Assembly (NCBI GenBank): GCA_022766165.1
Contig: QYLO01000007.1
Coordinates: 18,788 to 82,787 of the forward strand
DNA length: 64,000 nucleotides
Source: Candidatus Electrothrix gigas
GTDB taxonomy: Bacteria > Desulfobacterota > Desulfobulbia > Desulfobulbales > Desulfobulbaceae
Direction: 5' to 3'
The translations under genes were made by a program, and so were the position numbers. The notes under the pieces were generated by a model. The model ran no database searches, was not told the DNA's origin, and saw only the letters and a list, made by a program, of their open reading frames with translations. Each line of letters opens with the position of its first letter. Position 1 is the first letter of the stretch. Below are positions 1-10,665 of this stretch, in pieces.

Positions 1-600
1 GCCTATAATGTGCCAGGGCCAATCTTTGGTGCATGTGCTGGTGCTGTGCTGTATCGCCGCTCATTATTTGATGATATTGGTCTTTTTGATGAGGATTTTT
101 TTGCCTATCTTGAAGATGTTGATCTGAACCTGCGCATCAATCATTCTGGCAGACAAGGGTATTATGTGCCTGCTGCCAAGGTGTATCATATTGGCAGCGC
201 ATCCAGTGGTTCAAAAATTAATCCCTTTACAGTACGTCTTTCCACCTGTAATTCTTTGTATGTACTGCTAAAAAACTATCCTGTCCAACTTATCTTTCGT
301 TTTTTACCTGTTATCTTTACTTATCAATGCCTGTGGCTGCTCTTTGTTATAAAAAAAAGGCAGTTTTTACCCTATCTCCAAGGGATTCGGCAGGCTCTCA
401 ACGGTATGGTCATGATGCGAAAAAAACATTATATCTTATGTCAAGATGTCTTACGCCAAGATCATACCTTGACTGTGGATGAATTTGCCTCTTGTCTGAC
501 AGCAGCAGAACAAACTGTTGTGCAATCCATCATGCGAAGACGTGTTGCGGAAGGAAAGAAAAATTGGCTTTTCAGAGTTTATCTCAAGGTGTTTCTTTAA
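1..600 (+). CDS. Family 2 glycosyltransferase, C-terminal part (partial at window edge)
   Basis: The reading frame is open from base 1, so the true start lies outside the window; 199 codons remain. The visible part begins inside the GT-A catalytic domain: GPIFGACAGAVLYRR followed by the acidic stretch DEDFFAYLEDVDLNLR, which resembles the acceptor-side ED/D region of rhamnosyl- and O-antigen-type family 2 transferases. A hydrophobic stretch follows around residues 95-118, then a basic C-terminal tail, suggesting a membrane-associated sugar transferase working on the cytoplasmic face. The likely role is lipopolysaccharide or capsule assembly; the donor sugar cannot be read from sequence. The dTDP-rhamnose and GDP-mannose genes at 8.8-13.7 kb fit an envelope polysaccharide programme, but that link is inference. 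Confidence 0.85.
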   Translation, partial: AYNVPGPIFGACAGAVLYRRSLFDDIGLFDEDFFAYLEDVDLNLRINHSGRQGYYVPAAKVYHIGSASSGSKINPFTVRLSTCNSLYVLLKNYPVQLIFRFLPVIFTYQCLWLLFVIKKRQFLPYLQGIRQALNGMVMMRKKHYILCQDVLRQDHTLTVDEFASCLTAAEQTVVQSIMRRRVAEGKKNWLFRVYLKVFL

Positions 601-668
601 AGAACATTCATCAAACGCTGCGCCCCAGAGGAACGCAACGATATCAAATTGATATACAAAATCTTTCT

Positions 669-1949
669 CTAAGCATTTAAAAACCGTTCTGCAAAATAGG
701 GTTCCAGCACCTTGGGTACTCGGACGGTTCCGTCTTCCTGCTGATAATTCTCCAGAATAGCCAACAAAGTACGACCGACTGCCAATCCAGACCCGTTCAA
801 CGTATGCACAAGACGGCTTTTTTTCTGCCCCTCTGGGCGATAACGAATGCCTGCCCGGCGGGCTTGAAAGTCAAGAAAATTAGAACAGGAAGAGATTTCA
901 CGATAGGTGTTCTGTCCTGGCAACCAGACCTCTATATCATAGGTCTTGGCAGCGGAAAAACCCAAATCACCAGAACAGAGCGTGACCACCCTATAGGGCA
1001 GTTCCAGGAGCTGCAAGACCTCTTCTGCATCTGCTAACAGGGATTCCAGCTCATTAGCTGAGGTTTCAGGGGTTGTGAATTTAACCAGTTCCACCTTGTC
1101 AAACTGATGCTGACGAATAAGCCCTCGGGTATCTTTGCCATAGGAGCCAGCCTCGGAACGAAAACAGGGGGTATAGGCAGTATACTTTAGGGGCAACTCT
1201 GCCTCTGCCAAGGTTTCGTTGCTATGAATATTGGTCAACGGCACCTCTGCTGTGGGGATGAGCCAGAGATCCCAATCTTGTATTTTAAAGAGATCTTCCT
1301 TAAACTTGGGTAACTGGCCTGTGCCGGTCATGGAGGTGGAGTTGACCATAAAGGGTGGCAGCATCTCCGTGTACCCGTGTTTTTGGGTGTGCAGATCAAG
1401 AAAGAAGTTGGTCAAGGCTCTGGAAAGCTTGGAGGCAAATCCCTTGAGCAGGACAAAGCGTGCGCCTGAGAGCTTGGCTGCTGTTTCAAAATCCAGAATC
1501 CCCTGACCTTCTCCAATTTCCCAATGCGGTTGAGGGGCAAAGGAAAATTCTGGAATATTGCCCCAGGTTCGGAGTTCAATGTTATCACTGTCATCTGTTC
1601 CCTTGGGAACAAGGTCATCACAGAGGTTGGGAATAGCCATGACCACCTGCTCAAGCTCTTCCTGAACCAAGGCCAGTTCCTTATCCATCTCCTTGATACG
1701 TTCAGAGACCTCACGCATTTCTGCAATCAGCGGTTCAGCCTGCGCATGCTTGCCTGCCTGTTTGAGCGGTGCTATTTCTTTGGAAACCGTGTTGCGTTGA
1801 TTTTTGAGCTGCTCCACCTCTCCAAGCAAGGCTAGTCGTTTGGCATCAACTGTTGTAAACTTTTCAATCAGATCAGTCTTCATCCCCCGATGCAGGCATT
1901 TCTCTTGGACAAGGTCTTTGTTTTCCCGGATAAAACGTAATTCAAGCAT
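669..1949 (-). CDS. serS: Seryl-tRNA synthetase
   Basis: Full-length class II seryl-tRNA synthetase of 426 residues, the usual bacterial size, charging tRNA-Ser (and tRNA-Sec where present) in the cytoplasm. Residues about 25-105 form the antiparallel coiled-coil arm that grips the long variable arm of tRNA-Ser. The catalytic core shows TAEVPLTN (233-240), motif 2 [14 protein letters not shown] (263-276) with RQHQF, and motif 3 [16 protein letters not shown] (385-400). The ATG at 1949 gives the canonical [10 protein letters not shown] start. It is transcribed convergently with the upstream glycosyltransferase and divergently from tatC. Confidence 0.98.
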   Translation of the reverse strand: MLELRFIRENKDLVQEKCLHRGMKTDLIEKFTTVDAKRLALLGEVEQLKNQRNTVSKEIAPLKQAGKHAQAEPLIAEMREVSERIKEMDKELALVQEELEQVVMAIPNLCDDLVPKGTDDSDNIELRTWGNIPEFSFAPQPHWEIGEGQGILDFETAAKLSGARFVLLKGFASKLSRALTNFFLDLHTQKHGYTEMLPPFMVNSTSMTGTGQLPKFKEDLFKIQDWDLWLIPTAEVPLTNIHSNETLAEAELPLKYTAYTPCFRSEAGSYGKDTRGLIRQHQFDKVELVKFTTPETSANELESLLADAEEVLQLLELPYRVVTLCSGDLGFSAAKTYDIEVWLPGQNTYREISSCSNFLDFQARRAGIRYRPEGQKKSRLVHTLNGSGLAVGRTLLAILENYQQEDGTVRVPKVLEPYFAERFLNA

Positions 1950-2229
1950 GATATGTACTCGGTAATAAAGTCAATAAAATAGAATACTAGGATAGAATAC
2001 TGGGATACGATCCTCCTTTCCTCCTTTTAAATGCAGATCAGGTTGTATTAGCATGACCAAAAACATTCAGCAACGGTTATTCAATCAGACAGTATGCAGA
2101 CGGTATTCAATTGCTTTTACCGGGCAGGTTTGCTACATATTCAGGAAAAAGTTCACCAGATATTGAGGGACTCATTTTCATCTGAACCTCCGTACCTTTC
2201 ATCAGTCAATTCAAGCAGCAAAGAATCTT
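1950..2229. other. Intergenic region between divergent serS and tatC
   Basis: About 280 bases with no convincing gene. It must hold the promoters of both serS and tatC. A short duplicated string (aatagaatact / gatagaatactgggata) lies just upstream of serS at about 1977-2006. No terminator or recognisable operator is evident. Confidence 0.5.
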
Positions 2230-2943
2230 GTGCAACAGCCTAACCATTATAATAATCTCGTTATTTTTTTATCAGAACTGCGGAAATCCATTCGCTTACT
2301 CGGGGTGAGCCTTATCCTGCTCACCCTTGCGGTTTTTTTTCTTTCCACCGGTTTAATTACGGTTTTTCAGTACCATTTAGAGGAAAAACTCTATTTTTTT
2401 TCCGTGGCTGGCCCCTTTCTTGCCCATGTCAAGGTGGCATTTTTTGGAGCAGTCTACATTCTTATGCCTCTGCTCATGTTTGTCCTTTGGAAGGCAATAG
2501 GCAAACCCTTTCACGTCACTGGTAAAAAGCTCTTCTGGTTTGTCTTTGCCACCTGCTTTCTTTTCTACAGCGGCACGTTATTTTGTTATTTTGTCACCTT
2601 GCCTTATGGCGTTGAGTTTCTTCTTGGCTTTCAGTCCGAAAATATGAAGCCGGTTATCTCTATTGGTCGCTTTGTTAGTTTTGTGACAATTTTTATCTTG
2701 GCCTTTGGAATTATTTTTGAACTGCCAGTTTTTATGGTATTCTCAGCACAGGTGGGTTTGTTTTCTCGTCAGGTCTTTGAAAAAAATCGTCGCTTTGCAA
2801 TACTCGGTATTGCTATTTTGGCTGCCCTGCTGACCCCAACCCCGGATGTAGTGAATATGGCCTTGATGGGGGGGCCGCTGTATCTACTCTATGAAGTCGG
2901 TATTTTGGTTATCCGTCTTTTACGTTTTGATGAAAAAAAATAA
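2230..2943 (+). CDS. tatC: Twin-arginine translocase subunit TatC
   Basis: 237 residues with six hydrophobic segments, matching TatC, the inner-membrane receptor that binds twin-arginine signal peptides and, with TatA/B, exports folded proteins. Family landmarks are the N-terminal FLSELRKSI (replacing the common HLxELRxR, with the His absent), FELPVFMVF in the fourth segment region, and TPTPDVVNMAL followed by LYEVGILVIRLL at the C-terminus. The start chosen is a GTG with only a weak ribosome site, so the N-terminus is the least certain part. No tatA or tatB is adjacent. It is convergent with the DUF523 gene, with only 7 bases between stop codons. Confidence 0.95.
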   Translation: MQQPNHYNNLVIFLSELRKSIRLLGVSLILLTLAVFFLSTGLITVFQYHLEEKLYFFSVAGPFLAHVKVAFFGAVYILMPLLMFVLWKAIGKPFHVTGKKLFWFVFATCFLFYSGTLFCYFVTLPYGVEFLLGFQSENMKPVISIGRFVSFVTIFILAFGIIFELPVFMVFSAQVGLFSRQVFEKNRRFAILGIAILAALLTPTPDVVNMALMGGPLYLLYEVGILVIRLLRFDEKK

Positions 2944-2950
2944 GAACGCT

Positions 2951-3370
2951 TTAAAATTCAACAAGCTTGATCCCATTGCTCTCTAAGAGTGCTGCTGTCA
3001 CCCCGAGTTTTGTTACGCCACAGGAAGGGCTTTGCGCCTTGAGCAGAGCAAGTCGAATATTCTGATCCTGAGCAATTTTGAGTACAGCCTCTGCTCCAGC
3101 TATAAATTCCTTGGTGACGTTATGACCTTCCGTTGTCATAACAGAGGCTAATCCGGTCAGGACATCCATTCCATCCCCACCAATTACATCGGCTGCCGGA
3201 CGCGGGGTAGGAAGTCCGCCAAGTTGTTCCGGGCAAACGGGAATATAGATATATCTCTTCAGGCCGTTAAGATCGTCGAGATATTTTAAACAGCGTTTAT
3301 CTGGCTTGCTTTTCCCGTCGTAACGGGTGCATAAGCCGACTAAACAACTACTGACCAGGCATTTTTTCAT
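2951..3370 (-). CDS. DUF523 family protein
   Basis: 139 residues starting MKKCLVSSCLVGLCTRYDG, preceded by an AGAGG ribosome site. The frame is open 32 codons further upstream, but the internal ATG at 3370 matches the conserved family start. DUF523 (YbbK-like) hallmarks are all present: the CLVSSCLxGxxxRYDG start, CPEQLGGLPTPRP (a Cys-Pro-Glu motif), and KAQSPSCG near the C-terminus. The conserved cysteines suggest a metal or thiol function, but the biochemical role of the family is not established. It overlaps nothing and is divergent from the FtsB-like gene. Confidence 0.9.
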   Translation of the reverse strand: MKKCLVSSCLVGLCTRYDGKSKPDKRCLKYLDDLNGLKRYIYIPVCPEQLGGLPTPRPAADVIGGDGMDVLTGLASVMTTEGHNVTKEFIAGAEAVLKIAQDQNIRLALLKAQSPSCGVTKLGVTAALLESNGIKLVEF

Positions 3371-3425
3371 TGCGGCCTCTGAACCGGGTGGGGCTCCGTT
3401 AATTTTTAAGAAATCGCATAAAACA

Positions 3426-3788
3426 TTGCAGAGCAAAAGAACAAATAGTCGAACAAACAGTCCCAAACGACGACAGAGTAAAGGGTTCAGTCTGCGAGAA
3501 AGAAGAGCATTTCGTCGTATTCTGCTGATCGTTCTTTTCTTTGGAGGGTTTTTCCTCTTGTTTGCTCCTCGTTGCAGCCTGTATTCTTATTATAAGATAG
3601 AAAAAAAGTCAAATAGAGTGATTAAGGAAAACAAAAGGCTGTTACAGGAAAAGGCAGCCTTGGAAAAAGAAATAGACCTGCTTTTACATGATAAGGATTA
3701 TCTGGAAAAAGTAGCCCGAGAAAAGTACGGGATGTTAAAGAAAAATGAGGAAGTATACTATCTTGATCCAGAGTCAAAAAACAAATAA
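3426..3788 (+). CDS. ftsB: FtsB/DivIC-like septum formation initiator
   Basis: A short basic cytoplasmic N-terminus, one transmembrane segment (RILLIVLFFGGFFLLFAP) and a leucine-rich coiled coil (about SNRVIKENKRLLQEKAALEKE) ending in [25 protein letters not shown], the characteristic FtsB/DivIC terminus (AREKxGMxKxxE). Such proteins join FtsL and FtsQ in the divisome. The frame is open upstream to 3327, but a start there would run antisense into the DUF523 coding region. A TTG at 3426 is the most economical start, without a clear ribosome site, so the 5' end is uncertain. The last 44 bases overlap the following kinase gene. Confidence 0.8.
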   Translation: MQSKRTNSRTNSPKRRQSKGFSLRERRAFRRILLIVLFFGGFFLLFAPRCSLYSYYKIEKKSNRVIKENKRLLQEKAALEKEIDLLLHDKDYLEKVAREKYGMLKKNEEVYYLDPESKNK

Positions 3789-6700
3789 AAGATATTTTGT
3801 GTCAGCAGTACTGATTCTGTTCCTTCTCAGTATGTTTTTTATCAGTCCAGGCTATGGGATCGCAACAAAAGATACAGCAGGGACTGTACAACACACCAAA
3901 GCAAGTAGTACAAGTAGTAAAAATAGTACAACTAGTGTTATTTCGCTTTCTCCTGAAGAAAATAACTGGCTGAAAGAAAATCCAGTCATTAGAGTGGGTG
4001 CATTTTCTCTTCCTCCCTATATTATTCAGAAAAATCATGGGGAGGTCAGTGGGTATATGCCGAATCTCATTCGGACGCTGGCTGCACGGGTGCGACTGAC
4101 ACCAGAATTTATTCAGTTCGACGATTTGAGTGAACTGCTCAAGCAAGCAGAGCAAAAAAATATTGAGACAACTATGGCTATGGTACGGACAGCGGAACGA
4201 AGTCGTCTCTTTACGTTCTCCCCCGAAACCATGCCGTTGAGTATGGCGATTTTTGCCCGTACTCATGATCAGAGTATTATAAATATGTCCTCATTGCAGG
4301 GGAAACGCATTGCCTTATATCATAATTATTCTATGAATGCCTTGATACAAAGGCAGTTTCCAGATTCTCTGATCGTCATGACAGATAATGCCGTGGATAT
4401 GTTGCAACTGGTGGTTCGAGGTGAGGCTGATGCTGCAATTCAGGAACTGCACAGCGGTCGCTATATGCTGAGAAATTATTACCTCAATAACCTTGAGGTA
4501 AAGGCGTATGCACAGTTTAAGGAGTTACAACAGCTTCAGGGAAGTTCCTATCTTGTACGTCGCGATCTGCCTCTGCTTCAATCTATTCTGGATAAGGCGT
4601 ATTTATCCCTGTCTGAGGGAGATAAACAGGATATTTGGGAAAAATGGTTTGGAGATGTAGAGCGTTTTCAGAATTCTCAAAGTCCTCAAGTCACGTTGTC
4701 CCCTGAAGAAGAACAATGGCTGGCAAGACATCCTATTATTCCCTTTACCTTTGATCCTGCTTGGGCGCCGGTTGAATTTGCCAATAATAACGGTAAACCG
4801 CAAGGAATTTCCAGCGACTATCTGCACCGTTTAGAAAACGTGTTGCATGTTCGTTTTAAGCCGGTTCCTGCCCAATCGTGGAATCAGGCACTCCAATTTT
4901 TAAAAGAGAATAAGGTATTACTGGTACCTGCCTTAGCTAGCACCCAAAAACGGCAAAAGGATTTTCTCTTTACCTCTTCTTATCTCTCTTCTCCTGTGAC
5001 TATTTTTTCTGCTGCTAACGTGGCTTACTTGGGCAATCTCAATGCGTTAACAGGAAAAAAAGTAGCTGTGGTTAACGGGTATGCAGTGCAGGAATGGCTG
5101 TTGCGAGACCATCCTGATTTTGAGTTGATCTCAGCGAACACAATAACTCAGGCTCTGCGCATGGTTGCGCAAGGCAAGGCATTTGCCTTTGTTGGCGGCC
5201 TTATACCGACTAGCTATTATATAGGTCAGACCGGTTTAACGCAAATTCGGGTAGCAGGCGAAACACCCTATAGGTACCAGTTGAGTATATCTGTTTCTCC
5301 AAAGGAGCCGATTTTGCAAAAAATTTTAGAAAAGGGGCTGAAAACTATTACCAAAACTGAACGCGATGCAATATATCATCGCTGGATTTCAGTTCAGTAC
5401 ACACATAGTATTGATTTTGGACTCTTCCTGAGCCTGCTTATAGGGGCCTGCGTGCTGCTGTTTTTGTTCAGCTTCTGGGTTTGGCGCATGATGCAGGAGG
5501 TACGACGAAGGCGTACAACCGAAGAGGCCCTGCGAGACAAGGAACATCTTCTCTCTGATGTTATACAGTTTTTCCCAGAAGCAGTGTTTATTGTTGATCA
5601 AAAGGGTATTGTCTTGGCTTGGAATAAGGCTATGGAAGAGATGTCTGGTGTTGCAGCAGAAGACATGCTTGGAAAAGGTGATTTTGCCTATGCAGTGCCT
5701 TTCTATGGAGTACCTAAACCTATTTTGATCGACTTGGCAGGCCGTTCTGTAATGGAGGCTGAAAAGGGATACTATAATGTTCAACGAGACGGTGATACAA
5801 TCACAGCAGAAACCCCAGCTATCACACTGCAGGGCCGATCCACCTATCTGGTTGGTACAGCTTCTGTTCTACGGGATTCTCATGGCAATATTATTGCTGC
5901 AATTGAATCTCTTCGCGATGTAACAGCGGATCGACAGGCTCAAGTCGCCTTACGTGAGGCCAGAGATGCAGCAGAAGCAGCAGCCCAGGCAAAATCAGAA
6001 TTTCTCGCTACCATGAGCCATGAAATTCGAACGCCCATGAATGCGATCATTAACTTGACGCGTTTGTTGTTGGAGACCCGCCTTGACGAACAACAGAAAA
6101 AATATGCTGAGATATCGATCAACTCTTCCGAACTGCTTCTCTCGCTCATTAATGATATTCTTGATTTTTCCAAAATTGAGGCTGGTAAACTAGAACTTGA
6201 CCATACAGCCTTTGATTTAAGAGAGCTTTTAAAAAAAATCAGTAACCCCATGAGCATGAAGGCTTTAGACAAGGGGTTATATTTTAACGTAAAAATTTCC
6301 CCGGATGTCCATCCCTTTCTTCTAGGTGATCCTGTTCGCCTCCAGCAAATCCTCTTGAATTTTCTCAACAATGCCATCAAATTTACCGAGCATGGCGGTA
6401 TTGATGTACACATTACAGCCGAAAAAGAGGAGAATGACCACCTTTTGCTTCATATAAATGTGTGTGATACAGGTATTGGTATTCCAAAAGATAGGATGCA
6501 TCGTCTTTTTCAATCCTTTTCTCAGACTGACGCATCAACATCTCGGAAGTATGGAGGCTCTGGGCTCGGGTTAGCCATCTGTAAACGACTCAGTGAACGT
6601 ATGGGAGGAGAAACAGGGGTTGTCAGCGAACAGAGAAGGGGCAGCACGTTTTGGTTTACCGTACGGATTCAAAAAACCACTGAACAGCAAATTATTAGTA

Positions 6701-7584
6701 AAAAAACAACAACTCGGTTGCATGACACCTTCCCCTTTGTTCCGAGACTGTTGCTCGTTGAGGATAATACGATCAATCAGTATGTGGCCCTTTCTATTTT
6801 GAAGAAGGCAGGACTGCATGCAAGTGTAGCTGAAAATGGTGTACAGGCCCTTGAGATGTTGCGAGAAAAAGAATATGATCTTGTTTTTATGGATATTCAG
6901 ATGCCAGAGATGGACGGCTTTGAAGCCTGCCGGCGTATCCGTTCGCCTAAGTCTGATGTTTTGCAACATGATATCCCTATTGTTGCTATGACAGCCGATG
7001 CCACTCATGAAGACCGGAAAAAATGTCTTGCTGCTGGGATGAACGATTATATTCCCAAGCCGGTTAGCCAGGAACGTCTTTTTAGTGTACTACAAGGTCA
7101 ACTTAACAAGTTAGCCTCAAAAAGGCAGACAAGAAGCCATAAAGATACACCTCCAGAAGAAGATATAGATATATTTCAAAAGAAGCCAACGTTACAAAAT
7201 GCCTCTGATGCTATGACTCTTTCTGAGGATATGATTCCAAGTCATATTCCGATTTTTAACCGAGCAGATCTCGTAGAACGCTTGGGGGGAGATGATGATG
7301 GTGTTGATGAATTTTTACAGGAGTTTCCATTATTTTTATCTGAAGACATTAAGGAGTTACAGATAGCTCTGAATAAACAAGACGTGCAAGGTATTCTGAG
7401 TAGTGCGCATAAAATTAAAGGAATGTGCGCCAATGCTTCGGCAGAACGTGTCCGAAAAATAGCATATACTATTGAAAATATTGCAAAACGGGGTGACATC
7501 GCAGAGGTGCAATCATTATTTAACTGTATGCAACAGGAAGAAAAGGTGTTGTATGAGTATCTGTCCAAAAGAGAGCAAAAATAA
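3745..7584 (+). CDS. Hybrid sensor histidine kinase with two periplasmic solute-binding domains
   Basis: A 1279-residue membrane sensor. Order: N-terminal signal/anchor (about 18-38), two tandem SBP_bac_3-type amino-acid-binding-like domains (about 70-300 and 315-550), a transmembrane helix (about 556-580), a PAS domain (about 595-715), HisKA with H-box [14 protein letters not shown] (phospho-acceptor His about 759), HATPase (N, G1 and G2 boxes: [21 protein letters not shown]), a receiver domain with [11 protein letters not shown] (Asp about 1050), and a C-terminal Hpt domain with SAHKIKGMC (His about 1222). This is the BvgS-like full phosphorelay layout. It should sense a small extracytoplasmic ligand; no partner regulator gene is adjacent. 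It starts inside the upstream FtsB-like gene (44-base overlap), suggesting co-expression. Confidence 0.95.
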   Translation: MRKYTILIQSQKTNKRYFVSAVLILFLLSMFFISPGYGIATKDTAGTVQHTKASSTSSKNSTTSVISLSPEENNWLKENPVIRVGAFSLPPYIIQKNHGEVSGYMPNLIRTLAARVRLTPEFIQFDDLSELLKQAEQKNIETTMAMVRTAERSRLFTFSPETMPLSMAIFARTHDQSIINMSSLQGKRIALYHNYSMNALIQRQFPDSLIVMTDNAVDMLQLVVRGEADAAIQELHSGRYMLRNYYLNNLEVKAYAQFKELQQLQGSSYLVRRDLPLLQSILDKAYLSLSEGDKQDIWEKWFGDVERFQNSQSPQVTLSPEEEQWLARHPIIPFTFDPAWAPVEFANNNGKPQGISSDYLHRLENVLHVRFKPVPAQSWNQALQFLKENKVLLVPALASTQKRQKDFLFTSSYLSSPVTIFSAANVAYLGNLNALTGKKVAVVNGYAVQEWLLRDHPDFELISANTITQALRMVAQGKAFAFVGGLIPTSYYIGQTGLTQIRVAGETPYRYQLSISVSPKEPILQKILEKGLKTITKTERDAIYHRWISVQYTHSIDFGLFLSLLIGACVLLFLFSFWVWRMMQEVRRRRTTEEALRDKEHLLSDVIQFFPEAVFIVDQKGIVLAWNKAMEEMSGVAAEDMLGKGDFAYAVPFYGVPKPILIDLAGRSVMEAEKGYYNVQRDGDTITAETPAITLQGRSTYLVGTASVLRDSHGNIIAAIESLRDVTADRQAQVALREARDAAEAAAQAKSEFLATMSHEIRTPMNAIINLTRLLLETRLDEQQKKYAEISINSSELLLSLINDILDFSKIEAGKLELDHTAFDLRELLKKISNPMSMKALDKGLYFNVKISPDVHPFLLGDPVRLQQILLNFLNNAIKFTEHGGIDVHITAEKEENDHLLLHINVCDTGIGIPKDRMHRLFQSFSQTDASTSRKYGGSGLGLAICKRLSERMGGETGVVSEQRRGSTFWFTVRIQKTTEQQIISKKTTTRLHDTFPFVPRLLLVEDNTINQYVALSILKKAGLHASVAENGVQALEMLREKEYDLVFMDIQMPEMDGFEACRRIRSPKSDVLQHDIPIVAMTADATHEDRKKCLAAGMNDYIPKPVSQERLFSVLQGQLNKLASKRQTRSHKDTPPEEDIDIFQKKPTLQNASDAMTLSEDMIPSHIPIFNRADLVERLGGDDDGVDEFLQEFPLFLSEDIKELQIALNKQDVQGILSSAHKIKGMCANASAERVRKIAYTIENIAKRGDIAEVQSLFNCMQQEEKVLYEYLSKREQK

Positions 7585-7592
7585 TCTGGGCA

Positions 7593-7644
7593 ACTCGGGT
7601 GGTTCAAAAGCATTCAAAAGAGCATTCAAAAGAATCAACCGAGT
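7593..7644. other. Imperfect inverted repeat downstream of the hybrid kinase
   Basis: The arms actcgggtggttc (7593-7605) and gaatcaaccgagt (7632-7644) pair over 13 positions with two mismatches. The loop carries a 12-base direct repeat (agcattcaaaag twice). There is no following T-run, so this is not a classic intrinsic terminator, but it could end or stabilise the kinase transcript. Confidence 0.4.
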
Positions 7645-7722
7645 CGCCTGGAAAGATGTGAAGTTAAGGCGTTAAGAAAGAGTTGAAAATGGAAAGCCAC
7701 ACGGGCCTTCTGGCTGCTATGC

Positions 7723-7938
7723 TCAGGAAAAACCAGCGTTAGACGGACAACCTGAAGGCGGGCCACAGGGGGCAGAAGCACCAGCAGAGTTCATCCGAAA
7801 ACTTCCTGAAGAGATGGTCTTCTTTACTTCAAGACTTTTGCATTCTGGGCATGTTATGGTTTCGTTGTCATTTGATGAGGTCTTGAGAATTTCAAAGCTC
7901 TTTGTACATTTTGTACAGACATACTCATAGATAGGCAT
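7723..7938 (-). CDS. FmdB family zinc-ribbon regulatory protein
   Basis: 71 residues beginning MPIYEYVCTKC, the typical FmdB/CxxC start, with an AGGAG ribosome site just upstream; an upstream in-frame ATG would only add a non-conserved tail. Two CxxC pairs (C8/C11 and C30/C33) form a rubredoxin-like zinc ribbon. The rest is a Gly/Ser/Pro/Ala-rich tail with two more cysteines. Members are small cytoplasmic proteins of uncertain role, first linked to formamidase/amidase regulation. It is divergent from the uracil-DNA glycosylase gene. Confidence 0.9.
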   Translation of the reverse strand: MPIYEYVCTKCTKSFEILKTSSNDNETITCPECKSLEVKKTISSGSFRMNSAGASAPCGPPSGCPSNAGFS

Positions 7939-8042
7939 ACTTTTTCTCCTGGTATTTTTTCGGCTTTTCTTGGCTTTTGCCAGTGTTAATTCGTTTAAAT
8001 TTGTTTCCCTGTAACTGAAAAATATAAACACTGGAGCAGCTT

Positions 8043-8906
8043 TTGTCAGCTAAGAAAAAAGATACAGCAGTTGAAGTTGATCCCTTTAACTTGGCATTTT
8101 TGACCTCTCAGGTGCGGAACCATCTTGCCTTTCATCAAGAAATGGGGCTGAATACCTACCCATCTGGACCAAAATTAGAGCAGTTCCTTGCCCGGGTACC
8201 GAGACAGCAGGGAAGGGGACAGCAGGAAAATCATCCTGAACATTCGCAACCCGTTGCACCAGTTGTACCTCATGCACCGCCTGCTCATCATCCTGGAAAA
8301 TCATCAATCAGCCTGCAAACTCTTGAGCAACAGCTTGAGGCGTTCAATCAGGAAATCGTACAGTGTTGTTGCTGTTCTTCTGGGTCTTCTGTCCGAAAAA
8401 AAATATTAGGGCAGGGCGGACCAAGACCCCGATTATGCGTGCTAGGGGATTATTTTCTCGGTACCCCAAAAGATACCCTGTTGTGGGGTAAGGAAGAGGA
8501 TGCTATGCTCTGGAGAATGATGCAGGCCATAGGTCTTGAGCAGGAAGCAGTTTATGTCACCAATGCAATCAAATGTCCGCAGCCAGCTTTTGTTCAATCG
8601 GGATCGCCACAGGCGCAAGCCTGTTCTTCACGTATGGAAAAAGAACTCCAGATCATTCAACCTGAAGTCATCTGTGTTATGGGTGATACAGCTCTTCAGA
8701 TTTTACTCAAAACCAAGGCCCCGCTGGTGCGCTTGCGAGGAAAATTTCATACCTATCGTTATCTACATGGAGGAACGGTCAAGATCATGCCGACATATCA
8801 TCCTCGGTTACTTGTGCAGTATCCTGAGATGAAAATGGCTACCTGGAAGGATCTGCAGGCTGTGCAGAGGTTTTTGCAAACAAGGTCTCCTGATACTGTT
8901 CAATAA
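8043..8906 (+). CDS. Uracil-DNA glycosylase, family 4/5-like
   Basis: 287 residues. The C-terminal 180 residues fit the Fe-S uracil-DNA glycosylases: VYVTNAIKCPQP (the Asn and Cys of the family 4 YVTNxVKC motif), a Cys in ACSSRMEKEL, PEVICVMGDTAL, and the closing HPRLLVQYPEMK motif. These enzymes excise uracil from DNA for base excision repair. Two unusual points: the N-terminal cluster reads CCCC rather than the spaced CxxC, and the first catalytic loop, usually GExPG, is degenerate (GDYFLGTP). The first 110 residues include a Pro/His/Gln-rich linker. The start is a TTG. The 3' end overlaps the convergent rfbD by 68 bases. Confidence 0.85.
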   Translation: MSAKKKDTAVEVDPFNLAFLTSQVRNHLAFHQEMGLNTYPSGPKLEQFLARVPRQQGRGQQENHPEHSQPVAPVVPHAPPAHHPGKSSISLQTLEQQLEAFNQEIVQCCCCSSGSSVRKKILGQGGPRPRLCVLGDYFLGTPKDTLLWGKEEDAMLWRMMQAIGLEQEAVYVTNAIKCPQPAFVQSGSPQAQACSSRMEKELQIIQPEVICVMGDTALQILLKTKAPLVRLRGKFHTYRYLHGGTVKIMPTYHPRLLVQYPEMKMATWKDLQAVQRFLQTRSPDTVQ

Positions 8907-9774
8907 AGGCATCAATATCCTGCTGCCATCCCTGCATCAGGTTTACGTTATGTTCTTTTAATACCTTGTTTTCCAAGATAGAGTTAGCAGGACGAAGAGC
9001 CGGAGTAGGGTATTGCGCTGTGGTACAGGGTTCAAGAGAGACGTCGATCCCCAGAGATTCGAGAAAATACTTTGCTCCCTCATACCAGGTGCCAAAACCC
9101 TCAGCCGTGGCATGGGCAATGCCAGTAAGTTGTGCAGAGAGGAGCCTGTCAATTTGACGGGCCAAGGTCATGGTCCAGGTGAGTGACCCGTACTGATCGT
9201 TGACAACCCTGATGCTTTGTTTCGTGGCTTGTTGTTCATTCGTCTTTGCTAACCGCAACATAGTTTTGAGAAAGTTATTCCCACCCATCCCGTAAAGCCA
9301 AGAGGTACGCAGGATAAGAAAGTTATCCATATTTTCTGCGATTGCCTGCTCCCCAGCCAGTTTGCTTTTTCCGTACATAGAGAGCGGATGAACAGGTTCT
9401 TGCTCTGTGTACGGTTCAGGAATCGGTTTGTCACCGGCAAAGACATAATCGGTTGATATATGAATAAGCCGTGCGCCTTGTTCAGCACAGACTTGAGCCA
9501 AGTGTGCCGCTCCCTGCGCATTAACAGCCCAGCAGAGATCCTGCTCGTTTTCGTCTTCACATGTATCTACCCCAGTATAGGCAGCACAGTTGACCACCAC
9601 GTCTGGTTGCAGAGCCTGTATTTCACGTTGAACCTGATCAAACTGGGTGATATTGAGTTGCCCTGATGTACGGCCATACACGCTATAATTATTATAGTTT
9701 GTATGATTTTGCCCTATGACCTTGAGACAGTCCTGCCCCAGTTGGCCGCCAGCACCTGTTATTAAAATTTTCAT
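8839..9774 (-). CDS. rfbD: dTDP-4-dehydrorhamnose reductase
   Basis: 311-residue short-chain dehydrogenase-like reductase of the RmlD family, the last step of dTDP-L-rhamnose synthesis. It has the NAD(P)-binding ITGAGGQLGQD (5-15), the conserved STDYVFAG (107-114), and the catalytic YGKSK (Tyr134, Lys138). Length is near the family norm of about 300. It follows rfbA by 12 bases on the same strand, so the two form an operon; rfbB and rfbC are not in the window. Its 3' end overlaps the convergent uracil-DNA glycosylase gene. Confidence 0.96.
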   Translation of the reverse strand: MKILITGAGGQLGQDCLKVIGQNHTNYNNYSVYGRTSGQLNITQFDQVQREIQALQPDVVVNCAAYTGVDTCEDENEQDLCWAVNAQGAAHLAQVCAEQGARLIHISTDYVFAGDKPIPEPYTEQEPVHPLSMYGKSKLAGEQAIAENMDNFLILRTSWLYGMGGNNFLKTMLRLAKTNEQQATKQSIRVVNDQYGSLTWTMTLARQIDRLLSAQLTGIAHATAEGFGTWYEGAKYFLESLGIDVSLEPCTTAQYPTPALRPANSILENKVLKEHNVNLMQGWQQDIDAFIEQYQETLFAKTSAQPADPSR

Positions 9775-9786
9775 TGTATTTTAGTT

Positions 9787-10665
9787 CTACGTGAGTGCGT
9801 CCTCTTCTAGGATGGACAGCAAATATTGACCGTATTGATTTTTCAGCATGGATGCAGCAAGGTTAGCAACCTGTTCTGCTGTAATATACCCCTGCCTGTA
9901 GGCAATCTCTTCAACACAGGCAATTTTAAGCCCTTGACGGTCTTGGACAGCCTGCACATAACTTGATGCCTGTTGCAAGGATTCATGGGTTCCAGTATCG
10001 AGCCAGCAAAAACCTCGCCCTAACAGTTCTACAGTCAGCTTTCCCTGTTGCAAATAGCAGGAGTTAATATCTGTAATCTCAAGCTCACCCCGTGGTGAGG
10101 GTTGAATGGAAGCGGCAATATCCACCACAGTATTATCATAAAAATACAGGCCTGGTACAGCATACCGTGACCGAGGCTGTTTAGGTTTTTCTTCAATGCC
10201 AATTACCCTTCTCTTTTTATCAAACTCGACAACGCCATAGCGTTCAGGATCTTTGACAAGATATCCAAAGATAATCCCACCGTCTGTTATTTTACTGCAC
10301 CGCTGGACGATCCCGGCAAACCCTTGCCCAAAAAAAATATTATCTCCCAGAACCAGAGCAACTGGCTCATTACCAATAAATTCTTTGCCAATCAAAAATG
10401 CCTGGGCTAGCCCTTCTGGACGGGGTTGTTCAGCATAGGAAAGATGTATACCAAGCTGTTGACCATCGCCAAAGAGGTCAATAAATCGGGGTAAATCGTT
10501 TGGGGTAGAGATGATTAAAATATCCCGTATTCCTGAGAGCATAAGGACAGAGAGAGGGTAATAGATCATCGGCTTATCATACACAGGTATCAGTTGTTTA
10601 CTCATCACCTTGGTTAATGGATAAAGACGGGTTCCTGAACCACCTGCAAGAATAATACCTTTCAT
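9787..10665 (-). CDS. rfbA: Glucose-1-phosphate thymidylyltransferase
   Basis: 293 residues starting [18 protein letters not shown], the canonical RmlA start, preceded by a GGAG ribosome site. An in-frame ATG 15 codons upstream is less likely. The nucleotidyltransferase signature [27 protein letters not shown] and the sugar-site region ([20 protein letters not shown]) are intact. It makes dTDP-glucose from glucose-1-phosphate and dTTP, the entry to dTDP-L-rhamnose for O-antigen. It is the first gene of the rfbA-rfbD pair and diverges from manB. Confidence 0.97.
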   Translation of the reverse strand: MKGIILAGGSGTRLYPLTKVMSKQLIPVYDKPMIYYPLSVLMLSGIRDILIISTPNDLPRFIDLFGDGQQLGIHLSYAEQPRPEGLAQAFLIGKEFIGNEPVALVLGDNIFFGQGFAGIVQRCSKITDGGIIFGYLVKDPERYGVVEFDKKRRVIGIEEKPKQPRSRYAVPGLYFYDNTVVDIAASIQPSPRGELEITDINSCYLQQGKLTVELLGRGFCWLDTGTHESLQQASSYVQAVQDRQGLKIACVEEIAYRQGYITAEQVANLAASMLKNQYGQYLLSILEEDALT

